In this document: positions 36,901 to 49,041 of the stretch, piece after piece
How positions within the stretch are numbered: the first letter of the stretch is position 1
How the letters are laid out: each line of letters starts with the position of its first letter
Position numbers and translations under genes: made by a program
The notes under the pieces: generated by a model
Told to the model about the DNA's origin: nothing
Databases searched by the model: none
Seen by the model: only the letters and a program-made list of their open reading frames with translations
Source: Sapria himalayana
Taxonomy: Eukaryota; Streptophyta; Magnoliopsida; Malpighiales; Rafflesiaceae
Length of the DNA stretch: 64,000 nt
Reading direction: 5' to 3'
NCBI GenBank assembly: GCA_029783825.1
Contig: JAREIK010010204.1
Location: 61,090-125,089, forward strand

Positions 36901-37088
36901 TACTTATAATGAAAATCACAAAATAAATGTATTATTCTAATAAAAATTTGAAATTGTAATCTAAATAACCCACTTAATTATGATTACAGATTCATAATCT
37001 TGCAAATAAAATTTCCAATCATTATATTCGAAGTATAGCACAAGGTCCCCTAAGAAAGGTTAAAATGTACAATGGTTACTATGTGAAA
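33991..37088 (+). pseudogene. TNP2-type CACTA transposase, decayed (E3)
   Basis: Starts at ATG 33991 with the Transposase-associated domain (DREWMYKGQIINGIFFYEW, EFSLRHPEYVNSG). The tnp2 domain follows in broken pieces: 34215-34436, 34613-34882 (CMIYWGNDSDLNSC), 34883-35100 (ANEMRWHSEH), 35140-35364 (STINDFPAYSMLSG) and 35390-35500 (CPHCMDDSDAFRL, WFDNN*KFLPINH). Then come 35959-36297 (MMSHDCHVFMQMLLPI), a DUF4218-like exon from 36385 (RYLRKIKHIIMNKTEVEGSI), an exon at 36794-36900, and a DUF4216 start near 37000-37085 (QGPLRKVKMYNGYYVKGF). TNP2 catalyses excision and insertion of CACTA elements. Many stops and frameshifts make it nonfunctional, and the C-terminus is lost at the array junction. 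Confidence 0.85.
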
Positions 37089-37090
37089 GG

Positions 37091-40063
37091 TTTTAAATCT
37101 ATTTATCTATCTGACTTCTATCTATCTATCTATGTAACAATATATTTATCTATCTACCATTCTATCTTTCTATCTATCTATTTGTCTATCTATCTGCCTA
37201 TCTATCTATTTTTCTTTCTTTCTTTCTTTCTGTCTATCTTAATATCACTATATCTGTCTATTGATCTATCTATCTATCTTTATGTATGTATGTCTATCTA
37301 TATATCTCTCTATCTATCAGTTTATTAATTTACTTTCTATTTTTCTATCTATCTATCTCTATCTTTGTCTATCTATTTATGTATCAATCCATCGATCTAT
37401 CTATCTAATTATTTATTTGTCCGTTTGTCTTTTTATTTATCTGTCTATGTATCTATCTATCCATCTATTTGTTTGTTTGCATGTCTCTTTTTCTATCTAT
37501 CTATCTACATGTATATCTATTTGATTAAATATCTATCTATCTATCTATCTATTTATCTATCTATATGTATATCTATCTCTTTGTCAATCAATCTAATCTA
37601 TCTATCTATATTTCTATCTATCTTAATATGTCTCTTTCTGTCTATCTATTTGTCTATATATCTGTCTATCAATCCATCTATCTATTTGTCTATCTATCTA
37701 TCAGTCTATTTATCTATATATCTATTTGTTTGTCTATCTATCTATATATCTGTCTATCTATTTGTCTGCCTGTCTCTCTAAATATCTACCTCCCTGAATG
37801 TCTATTTGTCTGTCTGTGTGTCAGTATGAATGTCTTCAAACTATTTTTTTATCTATATGTATATAAATTTGAGTACCTATCTGTATGTATATCTATCTAT
37901 CTGTCTATATATCTCGCTATCTATCTATTTATATAACTATCTATATATCTTTCTATCTAACTAACTATCTATCTTTCTATCCATCTTTTTATCTACATCT
38001 TTATCTATATATCTATTTATATATCTATCTTTTTGTCTCCTATCTATCTATCTATCTATTTATCTATCTATCTATTTCTCTAATAATCTATCGATCTATA
38101 TGTATATATATCATTCTATCTATAAATCAATTAATCTTTCTATCTATCTATGTATCAATCTCTTTATCTGTATATTTGTATATCTATATATCTATTTCTT
38201 TAATAATCTATCGATCTATCTATCTATCTATATGTCTATATATCATTATTTTGATCAATCTATGTATCTATCTATCTATTTGTCTATCTGTCTATCAATC
38301 TATCTAACAATTTGCCTATCAATTAGACTATCTATCAGTCTATTAATTTGTCTATTAATCTGTTTATCAAACTATCTATCTATCTATCTAACTATCTATT
38401 TGTTTATCTAAATGTCTTCCTATCTGTGTATCTATTTGTCTATTATTTTGTCTGTCTGCCTACCTACCGACCTAATTGTCTACCTACCTGAAGTCTAAAA
38501 ATCTATCCATCTATCTATCTATCTGGTTGTATATCTATATGTTTATCTTTCCATCTCTCTATCAATCTATATTTCAATCTATATATCAATCTGTCTATCA
38601 ATCTCTCTTTTAATCTATATATATATATATATATCTATGTATCTATTTATCATTCTATCTATCTATCAATTTGTGTATCAATCTATTTATCTATCAGTAT
38701 ATCAATTTGTGTATTAATCTATCGATCAAACTATCTATATGTCTATTTTTCTATTTGTCTATCTATTTATTTGTCTATTTGTTTTTCTATCTATCTATTT
38801 ATCTATCTATCTATTTGTCTACATACCTGTTTGACTTTCTACCTCCCTGAATCTCTATCTATCTTTCTATTTGTGTATCTATTTATCTGTCTATCTATAT
38901 ATTTATTTGTTTATTTATCTTTCTATCTATCTGTCTGTCTGTCTATTTGTCTATTTTAATATCTATCTATCTTTCTATCTATCAGTCAATCAGTCAATCT
39001 GTCTGTCTATCTATCTGTCTATCAATCTTTATATCTATTTATCTATCTTTCTTTCTTTCTTTCAATCTATATGTCTATTTATATGTCTATCTATTTTTCT
39101 ATCTATCTCTTAATATATCTATTTTTCTAACTTCTTATATATTTTTATATCTATCTGGCAATCAATTTGTTAATAAATTTGTTTATCTATCTATCTATCT
39201 ATCTATCTTTTTGTCTATCTATCTATCTATTTGTTTGTTTGTGTGTTTATCTATATGTATGTCTATTTCTTTACCTGGCTCCGTGACTATCTGCCTGACT
39301 AACTATTTTTCTATTTATTTTTGTGTTTGTTTTAATGTCTATCTTTTTATTTGTCTATTTTTTTATCTATTTGTGTATATCTATTAGTGTGTCTTTCTAT
39401 ATGTGTGTCTATCTGATTGTCTATCTATCTGTCTATCTCTGTGTCTATATATCTATCCATATCTTTTCTATTATCTGTCAATCTATTTGTCTATCTTGTT
39501 TCTATCTATCCATATATCTATCTATTTATATATCTATCTATATATCTGTATATAGATATATATCTATCTATCTATCTATCTTTTTATTTTTTTGTCTATT
39601 TATCTATCTATATATATATCGATCTAGTTATCTATCTATATATCGATCTCTCTATGTATCTGTCTATCTATTTGTCTATATGTCTATTTATTGATCTATC
39701 TATCTATATATCTATCTATTTATCTATTTATCTATTATCTATCTATCTATTTATCTATCTATGTCTCTATATATCAATGTATGTAAGTATCTCAGTGTCT
39801 ATCTATATATCTATCTATTTATCTATCTATGTCTCTATATATCAATGTATGTAAGTATCTCAGTGTCTATCTATATGTCTATCTATCTATCTATCTATCT
39901 TTTCCAAATATCTATTTACCTATATGTCTATTCATCTATCTATATATCTATCTATTTATTTATCTATCTATCTATCTTTTAGTCTATCTATTAGTCTATC
40001 AATATGTTTATCTTTCTATCTATCTATCTATCTATTTTTTATCTTTCTATTTATCTATCTATT

Positions 40064-40118
<55 letters not shown>

Positions 40119-40195
40119 TTATCTACCTATCTGTCTCTATCTGTCTCTATCTGTTTATATTTTGTTTATCTATTTATCTATCAATATGTATGTTT
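37091..40195 (+). repeat. (TATC)n interspersed array 5
   Basis: About 3.1 kb of TATC-type repeat, orientation opposite to arrays 3 and 4. A 68-bp block (with 'gtctctatatatcaatgtatgtaagtatctcag' parts) is tandemly duplicated at about 39744-39879. It ends at the CACTA 5' end at 40196. Confidence 0.95.
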
Positions 40196-41465
40196 CACTA
40201 TAATAACATTTCTGTTTAGCTATGGAAATTTTGCTAGAGAAATAATCCCTCGCTAATTAGCGAGGGATTAGCTAGAGAACTAGCAAGAGATGTTTGATTT
40301 TACATTAAATACAAATTTTCATTGAATTTATGATGGATTAGAGTTGGAATTTTACATTTAAAAATGTCTCTCACTAATATTATCCTAAATTTTAATGCAA
40401 AAATTGGTGGGCATTTTACCAATGACTTAAGAGATGGATTTCTCCTAGCTAATTAGTTGGATACAAAATCCCTCGTTAAATAATATTCTGAATTTTTTTT
40501 TATGATTTTATATTTCATTGCCAGTGATTATTCCTATAATGATATTTTTAACAAAATATATGAGTTTAGCTATTAATATTTCTCTAGCTATTTGGGCTTG
40601 GGATAATTTTCATTGATAATCTTTAATGATTTAAATTTTTTTATATATTATTTGTTTTAATATTTTGTGTAATTTTTTATATTAAATATATGCCATGGTC
40701 TATGGATGATCAAACCTTGAAAGACACATTCTTCTTATATAATTATAAAAATAAGATATTATAAATATATAATTTCAAAAATATGTAATACAAATAAAAA
40801 TTTATATTAATAAAGACTAAAATAACTATTTTTTATGATTATAAAATTTTTAAAAAAGTATACAAAATATTTTTCCAACAAATTTAATTATGTTATTTAA
40901 ATATTTGTATTAAAAAATATTAAATAATTAATTATATAATTAATCATTTTAAAGATATTTTAATTAATAAATGAACATACATAAAAATTAATACTAATAA
41001 AAAGCTAAAATATTTAATTGTATGATTAAATAAAACAAAATTATAAAAATACCTGAATTAACGAATAAACAAGTAAATATTTATATTATTTAATATAAAA
41101 ATAAAATTTTATGTTTATATGAATCTTTTAAAAAATATTTACTAAAAGATTAAAAATTTTTGAATTATAAAAAAAATTTTAAATTTTTCATAAAATTTAA
41201 AAGAAAATAAACTTATATTTAAAGATAAATACATATATGTTTTAATTACATCAAAATAATTTTGATGATTTAAAAAATAAATATGTTCGTGTAGTTATTA
41301 AAACAATACTTCAAGTTTTTTTTAGGATTTCAAAAGAGTTATTTAAAATATTACTAATAAAATTTTATTTTCCTAAATACACTTAAAATTATTTTTAGCC
41401 CTAAAAACACTTTTGAAAATTACTACCAAATTGACCCTAAGTTGATATGAATTCAAGTTTTATTT
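40196..41465 (+). mobile_element. CACTA 5' end fragment, plus orientation
   Basis: Begins CACTATAATAACATTTCTG, followed by 'ccctcgctaattagcgaggg' and other subterminal motifs, then the AT-rich body with 'atgccatggtctatgg' and 'ccttgaaagacacattc', as in E1 at 4800-4870. It is cut at 41465 by the start of a second CACTA 5' end. It matches the reverse complement of 58860-60167 over about 1.3 kb. Confidence 0.7.
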
Positions 41466-41579
41466 CACTACAAGAAAATATTGATTTAGCTAAGTAAAAT
41501 TAGCTAGGGATCAATACCTAGCTAATTTGCAGGGAATTAGCTAGAGAATAGCAAGGAATTGATGATTTTTTAATGAAAA

Positions 41580-42590
41580 AAAAAATAGCAACGAATTAGT
41601 GACGGATTAGCAAGGAAAAAAATTTCGAAAATTCTACGAAAGAAATGTGGAAATTTTAGTGACAGATATAGAAACGGATTAGCAACGAAAAATTTTCCGA
41701 ACTTCCGTTCATGAAAAGTATGGATTTTAGCGATGGATTTAGCGACGGATTAGCAACGAAAAATTTTCATAACTTCCGTTCAAGAATAGCATGGATTTTA
41801 GCGATGGATTTAGCAACTGATTAGTGATTGAAAATTTTCGTAATTTCCCTTCAAGAAAAGTGAGGATTTTAGCGACGGATATTGCGACAAAATATCCTTC
41901 ACTAATAAAAGCCTGAAATTCGTAAAAGATTTAGAGACGAAATTTTTCTAGCTATTTTTTAGCGATAAATTTAGCAACGAAATTTTCCTTGCTAATAAAA
42001 TCATTCATTTAGCGACAGATTTAGTGCTGGATTTTTCCAAGCTAATAAAATCATTGATTTAGCGACGGATTTTCCCCCGCTAATAAAATCCATGATTTAG
42101 CGACAGATTTAGCAACTGACTTTCCCTTGCTAATAAAATCTTTGATTTAGTGACAGATTTATCGATGGATTTAGCGATGAATTTTCCCTTACTAATAAAA
42201 TCAGTAATTTAGCTATGGATTTAAAAACGGATTTTTACTACCTAATAGAATCCATATTTTAGCTACGGATTTAGCGACGGATTTTCCCTAGCTAATAAAA
42301 TCTATATTTTAGCTATGGATTTAGCGATCGAATATCCCTAGCTAATAAAAACTATAGATTAGTGACGAATTTAGCGATGGAATTTTCATAGAAATAAAAT
42401 CTTTAATTTTGCGACGGATTTTGGTACGGAATTTCCCTTACTTATAAAATTTGTAATTTAGCGATGGAATTAGCGATGGATTTTCTCGAGCTAATAAAAT
42501 CCATAATATATAGATGAATTTTCCCTAGCTTATAAAATCCTTAATTTAGCTACAGATTTAGCGACAATATTTCCCTATCCAATATTTAAT
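41580..42590. repeat. E2 5' subterminal tandem repeats ('agcgacggattt')
   Basis: Roughly 1 kb of diverged tandem units. The first group (41640-41900) repeats about every 74 bases ('acttccgttca...ggattttagcgatgg'). The second (41900-42590) repeats every 50-65 bases ('tagcgacggattttccctagctaataaaatc'). The core agcgacgga occurs more than a dozen times with variants. No gene is present. Confidence 0.8.
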
Positions 42591-44160
42591 TATATAATTA
42601 TTTTTATTTATTATTTATTTTAATATTTTATTTAATTTTGTTTATTAAATTTATGTTATTGGTCCATAGATGAGCAATCCTTGAAACACACATTCTTCTC
42701 GTAAACTCAAAAAAAAATAATATTATAAATAATTAATTTAAAATATATAAAAATAGAAAAAAAAATTATATTAATAAGGACTAAAATAACTATTTTTATG
42801 ATGAATTAATTTTTTTAAAAAGTATAAAAAAAATTTTAATAAAATTTTTAATTAAGAAACTAAATAATTTAAATTTAAGTAACATTAAATAATTAATTCA
42901 AAAAGTATACTAATTTTTTCAATAATTTAAAAATTAAATTAACATACATAAAAATTTCTACTAATTTAAATGTAAATTAATTCATTGAATGATAAAATAG
43001 AAAATATTTTCAAAAATATCTGAATTGACGAATAAACTAGTAAATATTAATATTATTATATGTATTAGAAAAATTAAATGATTATAGAAAACTTTTAAAA
43101 AATTAAATAATACAAATCTTGAAAATCTTGAAATATAATAAAATATAATTTTTTTAAATAAAGTTAAAAAAAATAATTATTATAAATAAATATATAGATG
43201 TTTAATCCTACTAAAATTTATAAAAATTAAACAATTGAGTAATATTTTTACAATTACTTTTAACATTAAGTTTTTTATAAAATAATAAATATTATTTTTT
43301 TAATTATCATCTCACTTTAAGTAATTTTTAGAACTTTAAAAATTATTAATTATATCAAATGATATGAAATTTTGTGCGTTAAAAATTATTTCATATTATC
43401 TTCGTAAAAATTAATTTGAATTGTTAAAAATTTATAACCATAAAATATAAATTTTTATAGATTTTTTAACATTAATTATATTTTATAACTTTTAGGCGAG
43501 TATCTAGAAGACAAATCATCTTTTCATTTATATATTATTATATGAAGTTTGTTAATTTCATACCTATTTGATATTTTTTTAGCAAAACATATTTTTTTAT
43601 TATTTATATATTTATTGTTTAATTAATATTATAATTAAAAATTATAAGGTATTTGTTTTTCATTTGTACCTTGATACATGCACATTAATTTTGTGGGAAA
43701 TATTTTGATAGTAAATAAAATTAATGAGTATTTTTTTATTTTATATATATATATTGTTTATTTAATGTTTTTATAATTAAAAATATAAATATTATCTTAA
43801 AATATAGATTCTCTCTCTCGACTTGATGCATCTCTAACAGTAACACAACCGAATTCCTCCTTATTCCATCATTATCTCTTGATGTCGATTCAACTAAAAT
43901 TAATTCTAAGTTTAAGTTTTAATTTGTTATTGATTTGAGGTACGTTTATACATTTATTCTTCATCAATTATCTTGGATTGATTAATCAAATAGTAAGCAT
44001 TTTTATTCTATTTTTTTTGTTTCTGAATTTTTTCTTTGATCACCATGGTATGCTTGGATTTCATATATAAACTTATTCGTATACATGCTTCATGTATTTG
44101 TGATATAATACGTTGTCATTGTGTGGATTTTGATGGTGACCCTATACAAAAACAATATAT
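42591..44160. other. AT-rich E2 body with a possible noncoding exon
   Basis: AT-rich sequence related to 4760-5380. A less AT-rich patch at about 43810-43938 (ctctctcgacttgatgcatc...gatttgag then gtacg) has the look of an untranslated first exon with a splice donor, analogous to 31360-31418 in E3. No open frame is seen. Confidence 0.4.
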
Positions 44161-44163
44161 AAA

Positions 44164-44365
44164 CAGTATATATACTTAGGTTTGCCGACTTGATATCTAC
44201 AAAAATAGTATACATCAATATGCATTTGTATTTTATACATAACTAGTATACATACTTAGGTATGCCGACTTGATATCTACAAAAATAGTATATATCAATA
44301 TGCATGTGTATTTTATACATGACTAGTATACATACTTAGGTATACTGACTTGATATCTACAAAAA
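44164..44365 (+). repeat. 80-bp tandem repeat, about 2.6 copies
   Basis: The unit containing 'cttaggtatgccgacttgat' recurs at 44181, 44261 and 44341, exactly 80 bases apart, with 'atctacaaaaatagtata' and 'catcaatatgca' inside each. No coding frame is seen. Confidence 0.9.
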
Positions 44366-44395
44366 ATATTCAAAAATGAGTAATGATTGATTTCA

Positions 44396-44645
44396 AAAAT
44401 AAAATAAAATAAAATAAATAAGATAAATACGATAGATAAGATAAATTAGATAAATAAGATATATAAGATAATTAAGATAATTAAGATAATTAAGATAAAT
44501 AAAATAAATAAAATAAATAAAATAAATAAAATAAATAAAATAAATAAAATAAATAAAATAAATAAAATAAATAAAATAAATAAAATAAATAAAATAAATA
44601 AAATAAATAAAATAAATAAAATAAATAAAATAAATAAAATAAAAG
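44396..44645. repeat. (AAAATAAAT)n nine-base minisatellite
   Basis: From about 44500 to 44640 a nine-base unit aaaataaat is repeated around 15 times. The preceding 100 bases hold 'aattaagat' and 'gataaataa' variants. On the minus strand it reads Ile-Leu-Phe over and over, which explains the open frame there; it is not a gene. Confidence 0.9.
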
Positions 44646-44649
44646 TTAG

Positions 44650-46100
44650 CATGTCAAATAAAATTAAACTGATTATACTTGATTGAACCTGTTTGAACTA
44701 ATCCACCAACTTCTTGAAAACTCAATTATATTCACACATTTAATTGAAAAAAATTGAGCAAGAGTTTCTCAATTCACTTTGAAATGTTCTCATGATATGT
44801 GTCGTTGTTTGCTAGGAAATCCAAATCACTTTTATTTATAGGTAAGATTCCAAGTTTTATAATTTTTGATGCAACATTTAGTAAGCCAACACATAGCTTT
44901 CACATGTCAAGTCAATCCCTGGCAAGTATACACATTATCATATAATAAGCACACTTTCAAGCACTTGGCATTAATGCACGAGAACACATAGTAAGCACAT
45001 AATCAAATACTTATCACTCATGTAAGCCAAGATATGGAAATAATACATACTAACAAATGCTATTCATGCAAGTAAGCATGTGATAAGCTTGTAAGTCAAC
45101 ATATGATATAAAAATATTTATTCTTATTAATTTTTTCATAGACTTTATTATAATTTTCCTACATGATTAATTTATATTCTTATGGTTGCACTTATCTTTA
45201 ACAAAGATTATCATGGTGCGTGTGTCTGTGTGTGTGTATAAAGATTTATATTTATCATGTATCTAACATTTTGTAAATTAAATTTATCTCAAAATTATCT
45301 CAAACATAATAAATTCATATTTATGTTTCTTGAAATAAAACACATATATTTCTAATAATTTCAATATTCCTTCAATAGATGTCTCGTAGTGTGTGATTCC
45401 TTGTGATCTCTCTTGTGTTAGTGATGAGTCGGCTTGTTGAATCAAGTTTAGTAATATTAAAATAAATGATTTCATATTGATATAATAAGATCAACATATA
45501 GCAATGTGTCATGGACACTCAAGCAAAGATAGTATAAAATATATGAACCAAACATTTTTGTCCATAATTACTATCAAAAATAATACTTTTAAAAATAAAT
45601 AGCATGGTAATAAAAATCCGAACCAACAACATGGTAGACTAATCGGCAAAAGATGATGAATACTCTAACAATGAAAATATTAGTCTGATCCTCGTAGATG
45701 TTGGATAAGTTTTTCATTGTGCTATCATTTATCATGTTGTTCAGATGTTGGGACGTGAATTTTACCTATTCTAATCATGAAGCCTCATAGCTTATATACG
45801 AGCCAAATAATAATTTTGGGTTGAGTTTGGGGGAAGGGTAGATAGATAAAAAAAGTATTATTAATTTTAGAATTTTACATATTCTAAAAAAAGTATTATT
45901 GCTTTAGATAGAGGATATAAAACTATTAAAAATATTTAGAAATTTTTAATGTTTATAATCCCCACAATGTCATGCAACACAATCGATTTTTTTCTACCAA
46001 ATAATGTTTTATCAACTTCGATTTATGATTTTAGCCACAACAATGCAGTTTATTATTACTCTAACAATTCAACTTCTACCAAATTTATATTAACTATAAT
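44650..46100. other. Unrecognised segment of E2, possibly captured DNA
   Basis: Moderately AT-rich. Contains a short minus open frame at 45284-45475 (LIQQADSSLTQERSQG) without recognisable family. This stretch sits just upstream of the prolyl-oligopeptidase fragment and may include intron sequence of that gene. I could not assign anything else. Confidence 0.35.
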
Positions 46101-46102
46101 TT

Positions 46103-46226
46103 ATACCATTAACAAATGTTGATTATGAAGAGATTGGGTATCTCTGTAACGTTGATGAATTTCATGCCATACAAGAGTATTCTCCTTATGACAACATTCG
46201 TTAGGACACCCTTTATTCTGTAACAT
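46103..46226 (+). pseudogene. Captured prolyl-oligopeptidase-family fragment
   Basis: The frame reads IPLTNVDYEEIGYLCNVDEF, then HAIQEYSPYDNIR, a stop, then DTLYSVTSS. This matches the catalytic-domain stretch of plant prolyl oligopeptidase/oligopeptidase B-like proteins (PLTxxDYEEFGYPGDxxDFHAIxxYSPYDNI...LYPAVLVTSS), just before the catalytic Asp region. These are serine peptidases of clan SC. Only one exon-sized piece is present, with an in-frame TAG and a small deletion in LYPAVLVTSS. It runs in the same direction as E2. No catalytic Ser, Asp or His is included. Confidence 0.72.
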
Positions 46227-48460
46227 CATCTTAATAACAACATCTTAATAACATAAAAGTTGTAGCTATTAGTTGAGTATCATAACTATTAGTTGTAACC
46301 TACAAGCTTGAATCTAAGTTTCATGTTTTACAAAATTTGTGGCCGATGTATCTTGTAATAAATAGTAATAAAGAATATAAGAAAATATGAGAAGTATTAT
46401 GGAAATGTATGTATCATTTATGAAACATTAATTTATAGTACTAGCAAATATATGTGAGTACTCTTTTATGTGAGTACTCTTTTATAGTAAAATATGATAT
46501 AAACATATTTACTAATTAATTTTTAGTCCATAACATATATTATTAAATATTATTTCATCTCTTAATAAAATAAATATAAATTATTATAATTTCAATAACA
46601 TCAATATAATATAATAAAAAAAAAGTAACATATCATAAAAATACAGCAAAATGAATTATAAAGAACATTAATAAGTTGTAAATAAAAATAAAAATTTCAA
46701 AACTATTGAGAATTATATTGTATTTTTATATTTTTTTATCTTGAGAAATTGGGATGAGATGATTCATATAGATTAAGAGTATTTACAGTTTTTGTTTGTA
46801 TTTATAAGTGAATTTTTATTTTATTTAATAAATGATAATGTCATTTTATAATTTTTATTCATAATATTATATTATTGTGAGTTTTTATTTATTTTATTCA
46901 GTTGTTTTATTTTTTATGAGAATACTCGATATGTAAAGTTTCATCAATCATCTTTATTCATTATGTAAATGCATGAGTTTTAGTTATATATTATTATTAT
47001 TGAGTATTATTTTTTTTATCATCTTTTTTTTTTCATTTTCATGTATTAATCTTCATTCTTTCTATATATATATATATGGACATCAAGATAATGAAAAAAA
47101 TTTATGATGCTTTAGCAGAACATCTCTTCACTATAGAAGCAGTAGTAAATGGCCATTGAAAGTAATTTTATGCTCTTGTGGAAAATTATAGAAATATAGT
47201 ATTTCTTCTCTATCTCTCTCTCTCTAAACATCATTGCTGGCCATATTTTAGATATTTATTGAAGTTGTATGACTATATATGAATATTTGTATAACTATAT
47301 ATATATATAATTTATAACTATATAACACTCTAAATAATAAAATATAACTATATTTGTAAGTATGTATACATATATGTAAATCTATATATTCATTTATAAC
47401 TTTATATATTTATGTATAATTATTTGTATGAATATATCTATATATAACAATATGTTTAACTATATAAAAATATTTATAGTGATATATACTATATGTATAA
47501 TAACATATATCTATAAATAATTGTATCTTATTATATGTAATATTATAAAAGCTTTATACATAACTATATTTAAATATATAATTTACAACTTATATTTAAT
47601 ATACATTTGTATATATTAGTATTCAAAAATGTATTTTACTATATCTATCCCTATACCTAACTATAGGTATAGATATATAAATTTATATAAATAAATATAT
47701 ATACCTACATGTATAGATATAAGTTTAACTATATGTGTAGCTATATGTATAACCACATGTATGTATACATATATGTAAATCTATATACTTATTTATAACT
47801 TTGTATATATTTATGTATAACTAAATATTACTTCTCATATGAATATATATATATGACTAAATGTTTAATGATATATAATTTTTTATAACTATATATATTA
47901 TATGTATAATAACATATAACTATACATAATTTTATATTATTAATGTATAACTTATATTTAAATATATAATTAACAACATATATATAATATACATTTTTAT
48001 ATATTAGTATAAAAAATGTATTTTAGTATATCCATACCTATATATAACTAAATCTATAAATATATGAAATTATATGAACAAATATATATACATACATACA
48101 TAAATATAAGTTTAACTATATGTGTAACTATATCTATAACTAAATGTAACAATATTTATAATTGTATGTATAAAAACATACAACACGATGATTAACTATA
48201 TGTGTATAACATTATATAAATATTCTTATAACTATAAATAACTCTATATAATTAAATATAACTTTATTTTTAATTATGTATACATATATGTATACATATA
48301 TGTAAATCTATATAATTATTTATAACTTTGCATACGTTTATTTATATTTACTTATAACTACTTGTATGCATATATCTATATATAATTATATGTTAAACTA
48401 AATGTAACTATTTATAACTACATTTACTATATGTATCATAACATATAATTATATATGGGA
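46227..48460 (+). repeat. AT-rich E2 leader with tandem units
   Basis: 46227-47200 is AT-rich without genes. 47205-47280 ('aaacatcattgctggcc') matches 6730-6785 and 52075-52140, a stretch normally found after the tail exons. 47280-48460 repeats 'aactttatatatttatgtataa...tacttgtatgaatatatct' at about 47399, 47801 and 48325, a period of roughly 400-520 bases. It is homologous to the tandem AT-rich region upstream of TNP2 in E3. Confidence 0.55.
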
Positions 48461-49041
48461 TAATACTATTTTGTTGCACCAACTTGAAATAATACAGGTA
48501 AAGATATAATATCAACAATATGTAAGCACATAGCACTAGAATGTCTGTTGATCAGGCTCATATATGGTATAATACAAATAAGGGTCGTACTCTTACTTAA
48601 ACCCAACCCTTGGGCCTCAGGCTCAAATATGAACTTATGAATGACAAAAGATATAATATTTGATAGGATTATATAGAAGAAATTTTATTTTCTTTTATAT
48701 AATTTTCATTCTAACACTGCACTCTCTGTTTCTCTCTCTCTCTCCCGCTCCTCCTTCATAAATTAAATGTCTTTTTTTTTGCTTTCATTTCTTGTGCATT
48801 TAAATACTTTGCACCCTTTATCTAGTATAACTATGATATCTATTAATCTTTATTGTACTACACTTTACATTATCTATTAATGTAGATTCTACAAACGCAT
48901 TGCCTGGATATTCATGATATTTAAATTTTAAATGTTCATCTGTAAGTAAATTTATTTTATTATTTGTATATTTTGAAGTAATATAATGTTTTATTTATAA
49001 TAATGAATGGACCATTTTTTTTGTAAATAAAACAGGGAAAA
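48461..49041 (+). other. Upstream region of E2 TNP2, no gene
   Basis: Contains CT-rich tracts (ctctctgtttctctctctct at about 48721) of the sort seen in plant 5' untranslated regions, and an intron-like end before the TNP2 start. No coding sequence or firm promoter motif could be established. Confidence 0.35.

Larger units (their letters stand above)
30453..37090 (+). mobile_element. CACTA element E3 (second family), 3'-truncated
   Basis: The left end reads GACTACTAAAAATTATG at 30453, the CACTA terminal repeat with its first base changed. It is followed by dense 'accgaccaaa / ttggtcggtaat' motifs. This subterminal family is quite different from the 'agcgacggat' family of E1 and E2. A long AT-rich untranslated region and a decayed TNP2 gene follow. 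The similarity stops inside the DUF4216-like part at about 37090, where TATC array begins at once, so the right half and terminus are missing. Confidence 0.72.

Noticed and set aside
44446..44652. Hydrophobic open frame of repeated Ile-Leu-Phe
   Set aside because: It is the readout of a nine-base minisatellite.
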